A stretch of DNA of 64,000 bases from Lancefieldella sp. Marseille-Q7238 (GCF_949152215.1 NZ_OX424407.1:500530-564529), one strand, 5' to 3'; numbered from the stretch's first letter, positions 1 through 9,856 are shown. Notes: generated by a model not told the origin, from the letters alone. Numbers and translations: made by a program.

Positions 1-24
1 GCGCGGGTGCGATAACGCACACGA

Positions 25-47
25 GAGGCCTCGTCATACGAGGCCTC
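25..47. other. Perfect hairpin downstream of ftsL
   Basis: A 10-bp perfect inverted repeat (GAGGCCTCGT and its complement, loop of 3) lies 62 bases beyond the ftsL stop. No T-run follows on either strand, so it is not a clear intrinsic terminator. It could be an attenuator or processing site before the next division gene, which would lie left of the window. Confidence 0.4.
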
Positions 48-108
48 CGGAGCATTCCTCCGCCTGCGGCGGTTGTTATTTCTCGTCGTAGTACTCACAG
101 CATATAGT

Positions 109-534
109 TTACGCCTGCGGAGAGCCGTTGAGGTTCAGGACCGCACGGTTCTCAGAAAGTTTCATGCCATAGTTCTGCGTCGCGATTTTCTCGATTCGAG
201 TATTGCTGGAGAGAAGGGAGCGAGAGATGCGAAGGTTGTCGTTTTCCGTTGTCATCTGACGCATCGTCACACGCGTCTCATTGTTCGCTTGGAGTTTTGA
301 GACGGTCATTGTGGAGATTGCCACACGTCCCACGCCCACAGCGAAAACAAGTGCAAACGCGAGAACCGCCATCACAACGGCAGAGACAAATTGAGAGGAC
401 ACGCCACGGCGCGCATGGGCATCAAGGCCACCGCCGGTAACCACTTCAAATGAGGGACGAGCAGATGTCTGACGGCGCTCGTAGGCCCTCTCTTCTGCGG
501 TCATGTCAATCGCCTCTGATGCATAGCGTGCCAT
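109..534 (-). CDS. ftsL: FtsL-like cell division protein
   Basis: Bitopic inner-membrane protein of the divisome; in the family, FtsL pairs with FtsB/DivIC and links FtsQ to FtsWI septal synthesis. The 141-residue product has a cytoplasmic N-terminus, one membrane segment (about residues 48-68) and then a heptad-like stretch (75-110) as expected for the FtsL coiled coil. Sequence conservation in FtsL is weak, so the call rests on topology plus its place directly after rsmH in the mraZ-rsmH-ftsL order of the dcw cluster. I chose ATG at 534 because GAGAGG lies about 9 bases upstream; an in-frame TTG at 543 has no spaced ribosome site. ftsI would be expected next, outside the window. Confidence 0.75.
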   Translation of the reverse strand: MARYASEAIDMTAEERAYERRQTSARPSFEVVTGGGLDAHARRGVSSQFVSAVVMAVLAFALVFAVGVGRVAISTMTVSKLQANNETRVTMRQMTTENDNLRISRSLLSSNTRIEKIATQNYGMKLSENRAVLNLNGSPQA

Positions 535-590
535 GTTGTTCAATCCTCTCGTGGGCTTTCACCCGGTGCGCAGGCTTCCCTGCTCTTCTT

Positions 591-1568
591 TCATATGTTC
601 GCGTCGCGTTTTACCGCTACGCGCATGAGCGCGCTTCGCGCCCGTGGGTTTTTCGCAATCTCTTCCGGCGTGGCCGTCAGAGGTTTTTTGGTCTTCACAT
701 CGACTATCGACACTTGTCCGCACACGCAGACCGGAAGGTCAGGCGGACAGATACAACCCTGGCTGAGCTCGGAAAAAACATGCTTGACAATGCGATCTTC
801 AAGCGAGTGATACGAAATCACGCAGATTCTGCCCTTGGGATTTGCCCATGCAATCGCAGAACGAAGACCGCGCTCAAGCACGTCAAGTTCATGATTGACC
901 TCGATACGCAGCGCCTGAAAGGTCTTACGGGCGGGATGTCCGCCATGACGACGGGCCGCCGCGGGAATTCCTTCCTTGATAACCTCCACAAGTTGCAAGG
1001 TCGTCTCGATAGGAGCCTTCTTGCGCGCTTCCACAATGCTGCGCGCGATGCGCGGCGCAAACTTCTCGTCGCCAAAAACGCGAAGGATACGGGTGAGGTC
1101 GGCTTCGGTATAGGTGTTGATGACCTCTTGCGCGGTTGGAGTGTGTTTCCCCGGATCCATTCTCATATCCAACGGGGCGTCTTCGCGGTACGAAAAGCCC
1201 CTTTCTGGGATATCAAGCTGCGGTGACGACACGCCGATGTCAAAAAGGAAGCAGTCCACGCCGGGAACTTCCGCCTTGACGAGAAGTTCGTCAAGGTCCC
1301 CGAAGTTGCCCTTGAGCGGCAGAAACTCCGCGTCAGGAACTTCGCGCGCCATGCGGGCGGCTGCGGCCTCGTGCGCCATAGCATCCTGATCAATGCCAAT
1401 GGAAAGGCCGTCGGGCACGATACGCTTTGCAAGTTCAATGGTGTGCCCAGCTCCGCCCAGCGTGCAGTCGCATACGATTTCGCCCGGCTTGGGATTAAGT
1501 TCTCGAAGCACTTCGGCGAGCATCACAGGTTGGTGCCGATATTCAACTGTCAAGTTGCTACGTTCCAC
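591..1568 (-). CDS. rsmH: 16S rRNA (cytosine1402-N4)-methyltransferase RsmH
   Basis: Methylates N4 of C1402 in 16S rRNA using S-adenosylmethionine, tuning decoding at the P site. The 325-residue length is normal. Visible family motifs are the N-terminal YRHQPVML, the SAM-binding DCTLGGAGHT near residue 36, GIDQDAMA, the FDIGVSSPQLD block, RGFSYREDAPLDMRMD and the C-terminal ISYHSLEDR. Starts with GTG (position 1568) preceded by AAAGGCGAG. It lies 18 bases after mraZ and 56 before ftsL, all on the minus strand, so the three are probably cotranscribed. Confidence 0.97.
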   Translation of the reverse strand: MERSNLTVEYRHQPVMLAEVLRELNPKPGEIVCDCTLGGAGHTIELAKRIVPDGLSIGIDQDAMAHEAAAARMAREVPDAEFLPLKGNFGDLDELLVKAEVPGVDCFLFDIGVSSPQLDIPERGFSYREDAPLDMRMDPGKHTPTAQEVINTYTEADLTRILRVFGDEKFAPRIARSIVEARKKAPIETTLQLVEVIKEGIPAAARRHGGHPARKTFQALRIEVNHELDVLERGLRSAIAWANPKGRICVISYHSLEDRIVKHVFSELSQGCICPPDLPVCVCGQVSIVDVKTKKPLTATPEEIAKNPRARSALMRVAVKRDANI

Positions 1569-1586
1569 GTTCTTCTCGCCTTTGCC

Positions 1587-2024
1587 CTACGAGCCGAAGA
1601 TGAGATTCTCAAGAGCGTCGACACCGCTATCGGCATTGAAGTAGTCGTCCCACTTCTCGGTGTCCCAAATCTCAATGTGGTCACCGTTGCCAACGATAGT
1701 GACGTCGCGCTTGAGATCAAGATCCCCGCGGGCAGTCGGATCGGATTCGTCGATCTTGCCCAGAGCCACGCGGCCGGCCGAGTCGATATCGACCGTCGTC
1801 GCACGGGCATTGAGAGACCGCAAAGCCTTATCCACCTGACGGGGATCCTTACCTTCCATAGGAATGGACGCAACAAACGCCTCGTAGGCTTCAGGCGCGT
1901 AGCCGTGAAGCGCGTCCTTGCGGCGAATGAGAACGACAGAATCGCCCAGCTCTTTGCGCTGAGTTGCCGGAAGCGTGACACGAATCTTGGAGTCCAATGA
2001 GCGCTGATACTGACCAGTGAGCAT
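1587..2024 (-). CDS. mraZ: Transcriptional regulator MraZ
   Basis: Ring-forming AbrB-fold DNA-binding protein that represses its own dcw operon in the bacteria studied. The 145-residue product has the two tandem MraZ half-domains; the N-terminal MLTGQYQRSLDSKIRVTLPA matches the family's DxKGRvtiPa-like start, and a second swapped hairpin (AGRVALGKIDES) is seen around residues 88-99. ATG at 2024 is preceded by AAAGGAGGAGG. Four 10-bp-spaced repeats lie about 190-230 bases upstream, the expected arrangement for MraZ autoregulation. Confidence 0.96.
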   Translation of the reverse strand: MLTGQYQRSLDSKIRVTLPATQRKELGDSVVLIRRKDALHGYAPEAYEAFVASIPMEGKDPRQVDKALRSLNARATTVDIDSAGRVALGKIDESDPTARGDLDLKRDVTIVGNGDHIEIWDTEKWDDYFNADSGVDALENLIFGS

Positions 2025-2215
2025 GTCCTCCTCCTTTCGTATCGTCTCGAAGCCTTGAGCTTCAACGTCTTGGGTCCTTTGGGCCGCAAGACCGATGCCG
2101 GATCGTGTAGTCGCGTCTGCCGAGTGTGCCGCGCGTAGTGTGTTTAGGGTGTATGTGCGCGGCGGTCGTCGGCATAACGCTCATTCGCCATTCGAACGTG
2201 AGATAAATATAGCTC

Positions 2216-2255
2216 AATTCAACACTTTTAAACACTAGAAAACACTTTGCCCCAC
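2216..2255 (-). promoter_or_regulatory. Putative MraZ operator, four 10-bp direct repeats
   Basis: On the minus strand four GTG-starting repeats follow one another with an exact 10-bp period: GTGGGGCAAA, GTGTTTTCTA, GTGTTTAAAA, GTGTTGAATT. MraZ boxes known from E. coli (TGGGN repeats) and Mollicutes (AAAGTGKNNW repeats) also have a 10-bp period. A TATATTTAT stretch just downstream could be the -10 region, leaving a leader of about 170 bases before mraZ. Confidence 0.75.
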
Positions 2256-2333
2256 AAAATATTTTCTCCACTTTTAGCTGGGAGGATGTCGCTTGTATGA
2301 AATTTCGTCCTGTAACCACAATATCTAGTAGAA

Positions 2334-2364
2334 AACCCTGCTTCTCCATACAAGAAGCAGGGTT
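2334..2364 (-). terminator. Intrinsic terminator of the opp operon
   Basis: Perfect 12-bp stem (AACCCTGCTTCT and its complement) with a 7-base loop, followed on the minus strand by TTTTC. It lies about 70 bases past the stop of the last opp gene at 2433. The 2025-2432 spacer otherwise holds only the mraZ control region. Confidence 0.8.
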
Positions 2365-2432
2365 ACCAGTACAAATGTACTATTTTTTAGAAATGTGTTT
2401 AGATTATGTGGGAATCACACACAACGCCTCCG

Positions 2433-3467
2433 CTATAGCGGCTTACGCTCCTCAGCGCTCAGGCTCTCGTCATACAAATGGCACGCACACACATGGCCCG
2501 ATTTTGGTTCCAACAGCTCGGGCCTCCGCTTTGAGCAGACCTTCATAGCCTTGGGACAGCGCGTATGGAATACGCATCCCGAGGGCGGATCGGCCGGACT
2601 AGGAACATCTCCTTGCAGAATCTTTTTGTCCTGGATATGCTCATGACGAATGCGCGGAATGACGTCGAGAAGAGCCTGGGTATACGGGTGCAGCGGATCT
2701 TCGAACAGCTCTGACTTAGACGCAAACTCCATCTCATGGCCCAGATACATCACCATAACGGTATCGGCAATGTGGCGAACCACGGAAAGGTCGTGGCTGA
2801 TGAAGATATACGACAGCCCGTGTTCGCACTGAAGCTGCTCAAGCAAGTTGATTACTTTTGCCTGCACAGAAACGTCTAAGGCTGATACGGGCTCATCACA
2901 TACGACAATCTCAGGCTCAAGCACAATAGCGCGGGCGATACCAATACGCTGACGCTGGCCACCGGAGAACTCGTGCGGATAGCGGTACTTGAAGGCAAGG
3001 TCAAGTCCCACTTCCTGCATAACCTCTTCAATGCGGGCGTTACGCTCGGCGCGGGTCGGATATGCTTGTGCAATATCTATCGGCTCGCCGATGATATCCA
3101 TGACCGTCATGCGAGGGTTCAAGGAGCTGTACGGGTCCTGAAAAATGAGTTTCATCTTCTGCCGGGCGTCTTTCAGCGCGGAACCCTTGAGGCTGGTAAA
3201 GTCCACTCCATCAAGCATCACTTTGCCTGAGGTAGGCTCAGTCAAACGAAGCACGCACTTGCCGGTTGTAGACTTGCCGCAGCCGGACTCCCCGACAATA
3301 GCAAGCGTCTCGCCCCGGTGCAGCTCAAACGAAACGTCCTCAACGGCGTGAATAACAGCGCTCGAACGGCTGAACACACCCGACTTGATAGGATAGTGTT
3401 TGACCAGATGTGCAACGCTCAGCACCACATCGGCTGAATCATTGTTTTTTTGCAAGCTGTCGGCCAT
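2433..3467 (-). CDS. oppF: Oligopeptide/dipeptide ABC transporter ATPase (OppF/DppF type)
   Basis: Second ATPase of a peptide importer of the Opp/Dpp family; powers uptake through the OppBC-type permeases. The 344 residues show Walker [10 protein letters not shown] (59-67), Q-loop in [13 protein letters not shown], signature FSGGQRQR, Walker [12 protein letters not shown] and the switch His in FISHDLSVV. The C-terminal oligopeptide-transporter region with GCVFHTRCP and further Cys residues is present, as in OppD/F proteins that hold a C-terminal Cys cluster. Its ATG at 3467 overlaps the stop of the OppD gene, with GGGGTG upstream. Last gene of the operon. Confidence 0.93.
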   Translation of the reverse strand: MADSLQKNNDSADVVLSVAHLVKHYPIKSGVFSRSSAVIHAVEDVSFELHRGETLAIVGESGCGKSTTGKCVLRLTEPTSGKVMLDGVDFTSLKGSALKDARQKMKLIFQDPYSSLNPRMTVMDIIGEPIDIAQAYPTRAERNARIEEVMQEVGLDLAFKYRYPHEFSGGQRQRIGIARAIVLEPEIVVCDEPVSALDVSVQAKVINLLEQLQCEHGLSYIFISHDLSVVRHIADTVMVMYLGHEMEFASKSELFEDPLHPYTQALLDVIPRIRHEHIQDKKILQGDVPSPADPPSGCVFHTRCPKAMKVCSKRRPELLEPKSGHVCACHLYDESLSAEERKPL

Positions 3468-4552
3468 TATTCACCCCACTCCTTACGATACTTCCAACAT
3501 GAGACGGTGTGACACTCGTTTCCCTCAACCGGCTCCGACTGCGGACGCTTCTCGCGGCAGATATCTTTCGCAAACGGACAGCGCGGATGAAACGGACAAC
3601 CCGTCGGCATCGCGGAAAGCATCGGCACGTTACCGGGAATGGCGTACAGTTCCTCAGAGCGCTCATCAAACGACGGAATGGACGCGATAAGACCCTGGGC
3701 GTAGGGATGTAAGGGATTCGTAAAGAGCTCCGCCGCCTGCGCATATTCAACACGGTGGCCCGCATACATAACAAGGACCCAGTCGGCCATCTCGGATACG
3801 ACACCCATGTCATGCGTGATGAGCATAATCGCCGTACCCATCTCAGATTTCATGCGGTCAATAATCTGCAGGATTTGAGCTTGTACGGTCACGTCGAGCG
3901 CAGTCGTAGGCTCATCGCAAATCAGAAGCGATGGCTGGCACGCCAGAGCCATGGCAATCATGACGCGCTGCCGCATACCGCCGGACAACTCATGCGGATA
4001 GCTGCCAAAGACCTTCTCGGGCGCGGGAATACCCACAAGCCTAATCATGTCGAGCGCGCGGGCTCCCGCCTCCTTCTTTCCCATTTTGGGATTGTGTACC
4101 AAGATACCCTCGCGGATCTGATCTCCCGCTTTCATAACAGGATTAAGCGAGGTCATGGGCTCCTGAAAAATCATGCCAATGCGGTTCCCGCGGAAAGGTC
4201 GCATGCCGTCACGCGAAAGCCCAGCTAGGTCAATGCCTTCAAAAACGATACTGCCGCCCGTGATCTTTGCCGGCGGCTGAGGCAGAAGTCCCATCACCGA
4301 AAGCGCAGTCATCGATTTGCCGCAGCCCGACTCACCCACCACAGCCAGCGTTTCACCGCGACGCATACTGAACGAAAGGTCGTCAACGGCGGGCAGCATT
4401 CCATCTTCGGTAAACAGCGTAACGTCCAAGTGACTGACGTCGAGAAGAACGTCTCTGTTGCGCTGTTCTTCTCGCTGCTCACGCGCTGTCTTTTTGGCAA
4501 GTTCACGCTCTTTAAGGCTGCAAAAGTCAGCGATTTTGGTAGTGTTTTCCAT
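3467..4552 (-). CDS. oppD: Oligopeptide/dipeptide ABC transporter ATPase (OppD/DppD type)
   Basis: First ATPase of the peptide importer, partner of the downstream OppF-type subunit. The 361-residue protein carries Walker [10 protein letters not shown] (73-81), [27 protein letters not shown], Walker [13 protein letters not shown] and LITHDMGVV, ending in the oligopeptide-transporter C-terminal region with [12 protein letters not shown]. About 35 charged residues precede the ATPase core, longer than usual. A strong ribosome site (GGGGAGGG) lies before the ATG. Gene order SBP-B-C-D-F on the minus strand is the classical Opp arrangement. Confidence 0.93.
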   Translation of the reverse strand: MENTTKIADFCSLKERELAKKTAREQREEQRNRDVLLDVSHLDVTLFTEDGMLPAVDDLSFSMRRGETLAVVGESGCGKSMTALSVMGLLPQPPAKITGGSIVFEGIDLAGLSRDGMRPFRGNRIGMIFQEPMTSLNPVMKAGDQIREGILVHNPKMGKKEAGARALDMIRLVGIPAPEKVFGSYPHELSGGMRQRVMIAMALACQPSLLICDEPTTALDVTVQAQILQIIDRMKSEMGTAIMLITHDMGVVSEMADWVLVMYAGHRVEYAQAAELFTNPLHPYAQGLIASIPSFDERSEELYAIPGNVPMLSAMPTGCPFHPRCPFAKDICREKRPQSEPVEGNECHTVSCWKYRKEWGE

Positions 4553-4564
4553 GGTGTCCCTCCC

Positions 4565-5521
4565 CTACGAGCGCATCTTCGGGTCAAGCGCGTCGCGCAG
4601 GGCATCGCCGAGCAGGTTGAACGCCATAACAGTAATGATAATGGCAATACCCGGGATAATACTGTACGTTGGGTTGCTTTGGATGTAGGGCTGTGAGGCC
4701 GAAATCATCTGCCCCCAACTTGCCGTCGGCGGCTGCACGCCAAGACCCAAAAACGAAAGGGAGGCCTCAGACAGAATGGCGCTTGGGATGCCGAGCGTCG
4801 AAACCACAATCAGCGTCGACACGCAGTTAGGAAGCAGGTGGCGCAAAATAATGCGCAGGTCGTTGCCACCGGATAAAACGCATGACTGAATGTACTCGGA
4901 ATTTTTGAGCCGCATGACATCGCCACGAATCAGCCGCGCTGTAGTTGTCCACATCAAGAGGCCAAGCGCCACATAAAGGTTAATGAGACCTGGTCCCATC
5001 ACAAACATGATGAGAATGGCAAACAGCAAGAACGGGAAGCTAGAGAAGACCTGAATAACAAAGGAGATAACCGCATCAACGCGGCCGCCGTAATAGCCGG
5101 CCACAACACCGGCGGTAAACCCAATCAACAGGGCTATCAGCTGCGAAACAACGCCTACGGAAAGCGAAATCTGGCAACCGTAAATGACGCGCGACAAAAT
5201 GTCACGGCCAAACTCATCGGTGCCAAAGGGGTGCGCCGCACCTGGAGCCGCCAGCATATTGGAGAGCTCCTGCGTCTTGAAGTCATAGGGCGCAAGCACC
5301 GGCGCGAGAAGCGCCACCAGCACCAAAATACCCACGATACCGAGGCAGAACACGCCCAAACGATTGCGCTTGAAAATGTTCCAACTTACCGCCCAATAGC
5401 TGGTTGCCCGAGTCTTGCCGGTGCGGACGGTTTCGGCTTGCTGAGCCTGCATGGCGTCGGCGGCAATGCGCTCCGCTTTTTGGACGCTCTTGCTGTTATT
5501 GTCTCCGGTAAATATCGCCAT
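4565..5521 (-). CDS. oppC: Peptide ABC transporter permease (OppC/DppC type)
   Basis: Inner-membrane permease subunit of the peptide importer. The 318-residue product starts with a long cytoplasmic stretch (about 60 residues), then a first membrane segment (FCLGIVGILVLVALLAPVLA), the periplasmic HPFGTDEFGRDILSR motif typical of OppC/DppC, and five further segments. The EAA-loop region is recognisable in ILSEASLSFLGLGVQPPTAS. Its ATG at 5521 overlaps the stop of the oppB-like gene, implying translational coupling. Confidence 0.92.
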   Translation of the reverse strand: MAIFTGDNNSKSVQKAERIAADAMQAQQAETVRTGKTRATSYWAVSWNIFKRNRLGVFCLGIVGILVLVALLAPVLAPYDFKTQELSNMLAAPGAAHPFGTDEFGRDILSRVIYGCQISLSVGVVSQLIALLIGFTAGVVAGYYGGRVDAVISFVIQVFSSFPFLLFAILIMFVMGPGLINLYVALGLLMWTTTARLIRGDVMRLKNSEYIQSCVLSGGNDLRIILRHLLPNCVSTLIVVSTLGIPSAILSEASLSFLGLGVQPPTASWGQMISASQPYIQSNPTYSIIPGIAIIITVMAFNLLGDALRDALDPKMRS

Positions 5522-6456
5522 TACTCCGACGCCTCCCCTCCGAGCCGAATACGCGGGTCGACAACTGCGTACAGGATATCCACCACAAGATAGATTGCCA
5601 CGCAGATGACCGCGATGTACATGACGCTTCCTTCAATGAGCGGCAGGTCACGCGCGTTAATTGCATCAAGTAGAAGCTTACCCATGCCGGGCATGGCAAA
5701 AATGGACTCAATCAGAATTGATCCCGTAAGAATGTCTCCCAGCTGCGTTCCCGCGATGGTAATGATGGGAATCAAGGCGTTGCGCAAACCGTGCTTGATA
5801 ATGATTGACCAGCGGGAAAGACCTTTTGCCTCAGCGGTTCGTATGTAATCTTGGTTGAGTACGTCCAACATGCTCGTGCGCGTAACGCGAGCAATGCTTG
5901 CAGCATAGCGGGTACCCAGCGCGATAATCGGCAGTACATACGCGGCAGACGTCTTGACGCCAGACAGCGGAAACCATTTCAGATTCAGCGCGAACACAAT
6001 CTGAAGCACGATAGCCACCCAAAACACCGGAGCCGAGATGCCAAAGACCGCCAGTGACATAAGCGTACGGTCCAGCCATTTTCCATGATTGACAGCAGCG
6101 ATAATGCCCATCAGCAGACCAAACACCACCGCAAACACATAGGCAAAAGCCGCCAGCTGTAGCGTTACCGTAAGCGCCTTGCTCATAAGCGCGATGACGG
6201 ATTTTTTCTGCATGTACGATGTGCCAAAATCGCCGTGCAGGATATTGCCAAACCAGTGCGCGTATTGCTCCGGCACGGGCCTATCGAGCCCCATGGTATG
6301 ACGTACCTGCTGGACGGTTTGCTCGTCAGCCATATCACCCATCATGACGCGGACCGGATCTCCCGGAACCACATTCAAAATGAAAAAGGTCAGCGCGGAG
6401 ATGCAGATAACAACTCCCACCGCCTGAAAGATTCGTTTGATGAGAAACGATCTCAC
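5521..6456 (-). CDS. oppB: Peptide ABC transporter permease (OppB/DppB type)
   Basis: Partner permease of OppC. It shows the OppB/DppB signature VVPGDPVRVMMGDMADEQ near the N-terminus, six membrane segments and the C-terminal EAA region (SILIESIFAMPGMGKLLLDAI). The reading frame is open to 6522, but I place the start at GTG 6456: GGAGAGGAG lies 5-6 bases upstream and the product then begins with the usual RSFLIKRIFQAV membrane entry (311 residues), close to the family length. The upstream arginine-rich extension looks like untranslated spacer. Confidence 0.9.
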   Translation of the reverse strand: MRSFLIKRIFQAVGVVICISALTFFILNVVPGDPVRVMMGDMADEQTVQQVRHTMGLDRPVPEQYAHWFGNILHGDFGTSYMQKKSVIALMSKALTVTLQLAAFAYVFAVVFGLLMGIIAAVNHGKWLDRTLMSLAVFGISAPVFWVAIVLQIVFALNLKWFPLSGVKTSAAYVLPIIALGTRYAASIARVTRTSMLDVLNQDYIRTAEAKGLSRWSIIIKHGLRNALIPIITIAGTQLGDILTGSILIESIFAMPGMGKLLLDAINARDLPLIEGSVMYIAVICVAIYLVVDILYAVVDPRIRLGGEASE

Positions 6457-6536
6457 CAGTGCTCCTCTCCTGGCCTTAAAGCGGACGGCGCGCGCGAAAA
6501 GCGGACGCCGCCGCCGGCTCAAACATAGGATATCGA

Positions 6537-8183
6537 TTAGTCTTCAGGTACTTTGTATTCAGCGTCAGACGTATCGATATCAAGGTCGAAGAAGTGGTAA
6601 ATCAGGTTTCCTACTTTAGCACCCTTGACGTAGCTCTTTGCCACAAAAGAGTTCTTTGGCCAAAACAGCGGAAGAGTCGCATACTCGGTGCGGGTCAGCA
6701 AATTATCCGCGGCCTTATAATCCTCCGCGCGTTTATCCTTGTCCGTTTCCTTGCGAGCATCCTCCAGATACTTGTCAAAGTCAGCGTTGTTATAAAACGA
6801 TGATTTCTTTACCGCATTCTTGCTGGAGAAATAGGTATCCAGATGCTGAGAGCCATCGGCAAAGAGCGCGTACCAGCCCAGCGTCGTTATCTGAAGATTG
6901 CCGTTCGCCCAATCCTGGTTCCACACGGCGTTATCTTCTACCTGCACGTCAAGCGTCACGCCTGCCTTTTGCCAGTAGTCTTGCACGGCAATGAGGAGTT
7001 TCTCGCTTGATTTTCGAACCTTGCCGGTCAGTTTGAGGTCGGAAACTCCCGCCTCAGCGAGAAGGGCCTTAGCCTTGTCAACATCATAGGCAAAGACCGG
7101 CGCATTCACATCGAAACCGGGAATTTGCTGCGGCAGCCATCCGGAACAGGCAATGCCATTGCCATTGGCGAAGGTGTCCACGAGCTCCTGACGGTTAATC
7201 GCATATGAAAGGGCCTGGCGAACCCTTACGTCAGTAAGGCCGTTGTCCTCCTTGAGATTCAGATTGATAAAATTCACGCCAAGCGTTGGATAGCTGGTGA
7301 TCTGGTCTTTGAGATCCGCGTCACCGGAGTATTGCTTAAAGAGGGCCGCCGGCAAATCACACCAGTCGAGGTCACCGTTTTTGTACGCCAACAGCTTTGT
7401 GTTGTCATCGTCATAATACGTAATGCGAATTTCATCAAGTGCAGGCGCACCATCATGATAGTCATCGAACCGTGTGAGCTTGACGGCCGTAGTGTCATCG
7501 TTTTCAGCAAGCCGATACTTGCCGGTACCGATAAGATTTGTACCGGTGCCCCAGTTCTTGCCGGCCGCCTCACAAGCCGCTTCCGGATAAATGCAAGCAT
7601 ACGAGATGCCAAGCACACTGATAAAAGCCATATTTGGCGCAGTAAGCGTAAAGGTAAGATGCGTATCGTCTTTGATACTCAGACCTTCAAGCTCTGTAGC
7701 GGTTCCCGCGAGCATCTCCTGAGCGCCTTTGATACCAGAAAAGAAACTGGTGGAAAGCGCTCCTGTTTCGGGCCTGAACATACGCTCAAAGGTGTATTTG
7801 ACATCCGTTGCCTTAAGTTCAGTACCGTCGTGAAACTTCACGCCGCTTTTGAGCTCAACGTTTAGTGTAATGCCATCGGGCTCAAAGGAAGGAACCGTCT
7901 TCGCAAGGCAGGGCACGAGTTCGTTTTCCTCGGTCCAGCGCAAGAGACCCTCACAGATAGAATCGGCCACGGCTGCTGATTGTGAGTTGTTCGCACGCTG
8001 CATATCCAGCCCCTGCTTGGAGTTGGTGGAACCAAAGCGCAGAATCTTCTTTTTATCACTGCCGCCGCTCTTCTCGCCTTCACCACCGCCGCATGCAGCA
8101 AGCATCATAGATGCGCCACCACCTGCTGCTGTCATAGCGGATGCCTTCAAGAAATCACGACGGCTTACAGAATTGTCCAGCAT
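6537..8183 (-). CDS. Family 5 extracellular solute-binding lipoprotein (peptide binding)
   Basis: Substrate-binding component of the peptide importer, anchored outside the membrane. The 548-residue precursor has a twin-arginine-like motif SRRDFLK (7-13), an Ala/Gly-rich hydrophobic stretch and a lipobox LAAC with Cys31, then a Gly/Ser linker. So it is probably a Tat-exported lipoprotein. Family 5 hallmarks are visible: GLLRWTEENELVPCLA, the FHDGTELKATDVKYTFER block and RVRQALSYAINRQELV. First gene of the operon with AGAGGT before the ATG. Ligand (dipeptide, oligopeptide or other) cannot be read from sequence. Confidence 0.93.
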   Translation of the reverse strand: MLDNSVSRRDFLKASAMTAAGGGASMMLAACGGGEGEKSGGSDKKKILRFGSTNSKQGLDMQRANNSQSAAVADSICEGLLRWTEENELVPCLAKTVPSFEPDGITLNVELKSGVKFHDGTELKATDVKYTFERMFRPETGALSTSFFSGIKGAQEMLAGTATELEGLSIKDDTHLTFTLTAPNMAFISVLGISYACIYPEAACEAAGKNWGTGTNLIGTGKYRLAENDDTTAVKLTRFDDYHDGAPALDEIRITYYDDDNTKLLAYKNGDLDWCDLPAALFKQYSGDADLKDQITSYPTLGVNFINLNLKEDNGLTDVRVRQALSYAINRQELVDTFANGNGIACSGWLPQQIPGFDVNAPVFAYDVDKAKALLAEAGVSDLKLTGKVRKSSEKLLIAVQDYWQKAGVTLDVQVEDNAVWNQDWANGNLQITTLGWYALFADGSQHLDTYFSSKNAVKKSSFYNNADFDKYLEDARKETDKDKRAEDYKAADNLLTRTEYATLPLFWPKNSFVAKSYVKGAKVGNLIYHFFDLDIDTSDAEYKVPED

Positions 8184-8380
8184 TGCGCACCTCTTTCATA
8201 ATCGACGTTGATAGGCTACCCTGCTGGGGGCCTGACTACTATACAAAAGCGCGCAGATTTCGTTTGCGAAAGCGAGCCGTGCGAAATAACCCGGTAACAA
8301 ACTATGAAATTGAAGGGTCTCTTAAAAACCACTATGCTTGACTAGATTTTGATATATCAACGCCAATGCAAGGAGAATCT

Positions 8381-9853
8381 ATGGAACGCCCTAGCGCATG
8401 GAAGTCTTACTCACCAGAACAGCTTGACGAGCTGCACTACTTCAGTGAAGGATACAAGGCGTTCATCTCCGACAACAAAACCGAACGCGAGTGCGCCGCA
8501 GCGGCTATCCATCTTGCCGAAGAGGCTGGCTACATTCGCCTTTCTGATGCCATAGCAGCCGACCAAAAACTCAAACCCGGCGATAAGGTCTACGCCGACA
8601 TTCGCGGTAAATCCGTCATCTTTATACAACTAGGGACACAGCCGCTTCAGAGCGGCCTCAATATTCTCGGAGCTCATATTGATTCGCCACGACTCGACGT
8701 CAAGCAAAATCCTCTGGAGGAGCGCAGCGAAATCGCAACGCTCGACACGCATTACTACGGCGGCGTAAAGAAATATCAGTGGGTTACCATTCCCTTGGCC
8801 ATTCACGGTGTCGTTGCTCTGAAAGACGGTTCAACCATCACTGTCACGGTTGGCGAAGACGACGAAGACCCTGTTTTTTGCATCTCTGACCTGCTTATCC
8901 ATCTAAGCCGTGAGCAACTGGGCAAGAAGGCTTCCAACGTTATCGAAGGAGAAATGCTCGATTTGATTGTCGGCAACCGCCCTCTTGTTCTTGACGAGAA
9001 GAGCCGTGAAACTGACGGCGGCGGTGCTGGCGCAGGTGCCCATAACGCCTCTACTGACAGCGCGTGCAAAGCCGATAGACCCTCTGCACAAGAGGCTGTT
9101 AAAGCCTCTATACTCTCACTGCTCAAAGACACCTACGGCATTGAGGAAGAAGATTTCCTTTCGGCCGAACTTGAAATCGTTCCCGCAGGCGCCGCGCGCG
9201 ACATGGGCTTTGACCGCTCAATGATTCTAGGTTATGGCCATGACGATCGCTCCTGCGCTTATCCGTCGCTCATCGCTCAACTTGACTCGGGAACAACCGA
9301 GCGCGCTGCCGTTACCGTGCTTGCCGACAAAGAAGAAATCGGATCGCGCGGCGCAACGGGTATGACCAGCCGTTTCTTTGAAAATACGATTGCTGAGGTC
9401 CTAGAGCTCGCAGGCGAAGGCGGCAGCCTGGCACTCCGGAGATGCCTCGAAAACTCCCGCATGCTTTCAAGCGATGTATCCGCCGCATTCGATCCTAATT
9501 TCCCAAACAGCTTTGAAGCAAAGAACTCGGCGTTTATGGGTCACGGCCTTGCATTCAACAAGTACACAGGCAGCGGCGGCAAGGGCAACTCAAACGATGC
9601 AGATGCCGAATATATCGCGCTGATTCGCCAAATCATGGACGGAGCCGGCATTGCGTGGCAGACTGCTGAGCTGGGTCGCGTTGACGCAGGCGGCGGCGGA
9701 ACCATCGCCTATATGCTTGCCCGCTACGGCATGCAGGTCATTGACTGCGGTGTTCCGGTACTTTCCATGCACGCTCCTTGGGAAATCGCAAGCAAGGCGG
9801 ATCTCTACGAAGCCTATCGAGGATATGTAGCGTTTTTGCGCCGCTCTGTGTAG
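8381..9853 (+). CDS. M18 family aminopeptidase
   Basis: Zinc-dependent aminopeptidase of the aspartyl aminopeptidase family, releasing N-terminal residues from peptides in the cytoplasm. The 490-residue protein has the M18 metal and catalytic blocks GAHIDSPRLD, GYGHDDRSCAY, DKEEIGSRGATGMTS, and the C-terminal PVLSMHAPWEI. A Gly/Ala-rich insertion (GGGAGAGAHNAST and on) lies around residues 211-237 between two conserved blocks and looks like a flexible loop. Start chosen at ATG 8381 with AAGGAG seven bases upstream, rather than the in-frame ATG at 8366. Divergent from the opp operon, so peptide import and hydrolysis may work together. Confidence 0.92.
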   Translation: MERPSAWKSYSPEQLDELHYFSEGYKAFISDNKTERECAAAAIHLAEEAGYIRLSDAIAADQKLKPGDKVYADIRGKSVIFIQLGTQPLQSGLNILGAHIDSPRLDVKQNPLEERSEIATLDTHYYGGVKKYQWVTIPLAIHGVVALKDGSTITVTVGEDDEDPVFCISDLLIHLSREQLGKKASNVIEGEMLDLIVGNRPLVLDEKSRETDGGGAGAGAHNASTDSACKADRPSAQEAVKASILSLLKDTYGIEEEDFLSAELEIVPAGAARDMGFDRSMILGYGHDDRSCAYPSLIAQLDSGTTERAAVTVLADKEEIGSRGATGMTSRFFENTIAEVLELAGEGGSLALRRCLENSRMLSSDVSAAFDPNFPNSFEAKNSAFMGHGLAFNKYTGSGGKGNSNDADAEYIALIRQIMDGAGIAWQTAELGRVDAGGGGTIAYMLARYGMQVIDCGVPVLSMHAPWEIASKADLYEAYRGYVAFLRRSV

Positions 9854-9856
9854 GCT

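Noticed and set aside
6457-6522. Arginine-rich N-terminal extension of the OppB-type permease
   Set aside because: A strong ribosome site points to GTG 6456, and the extension is absent from the family.
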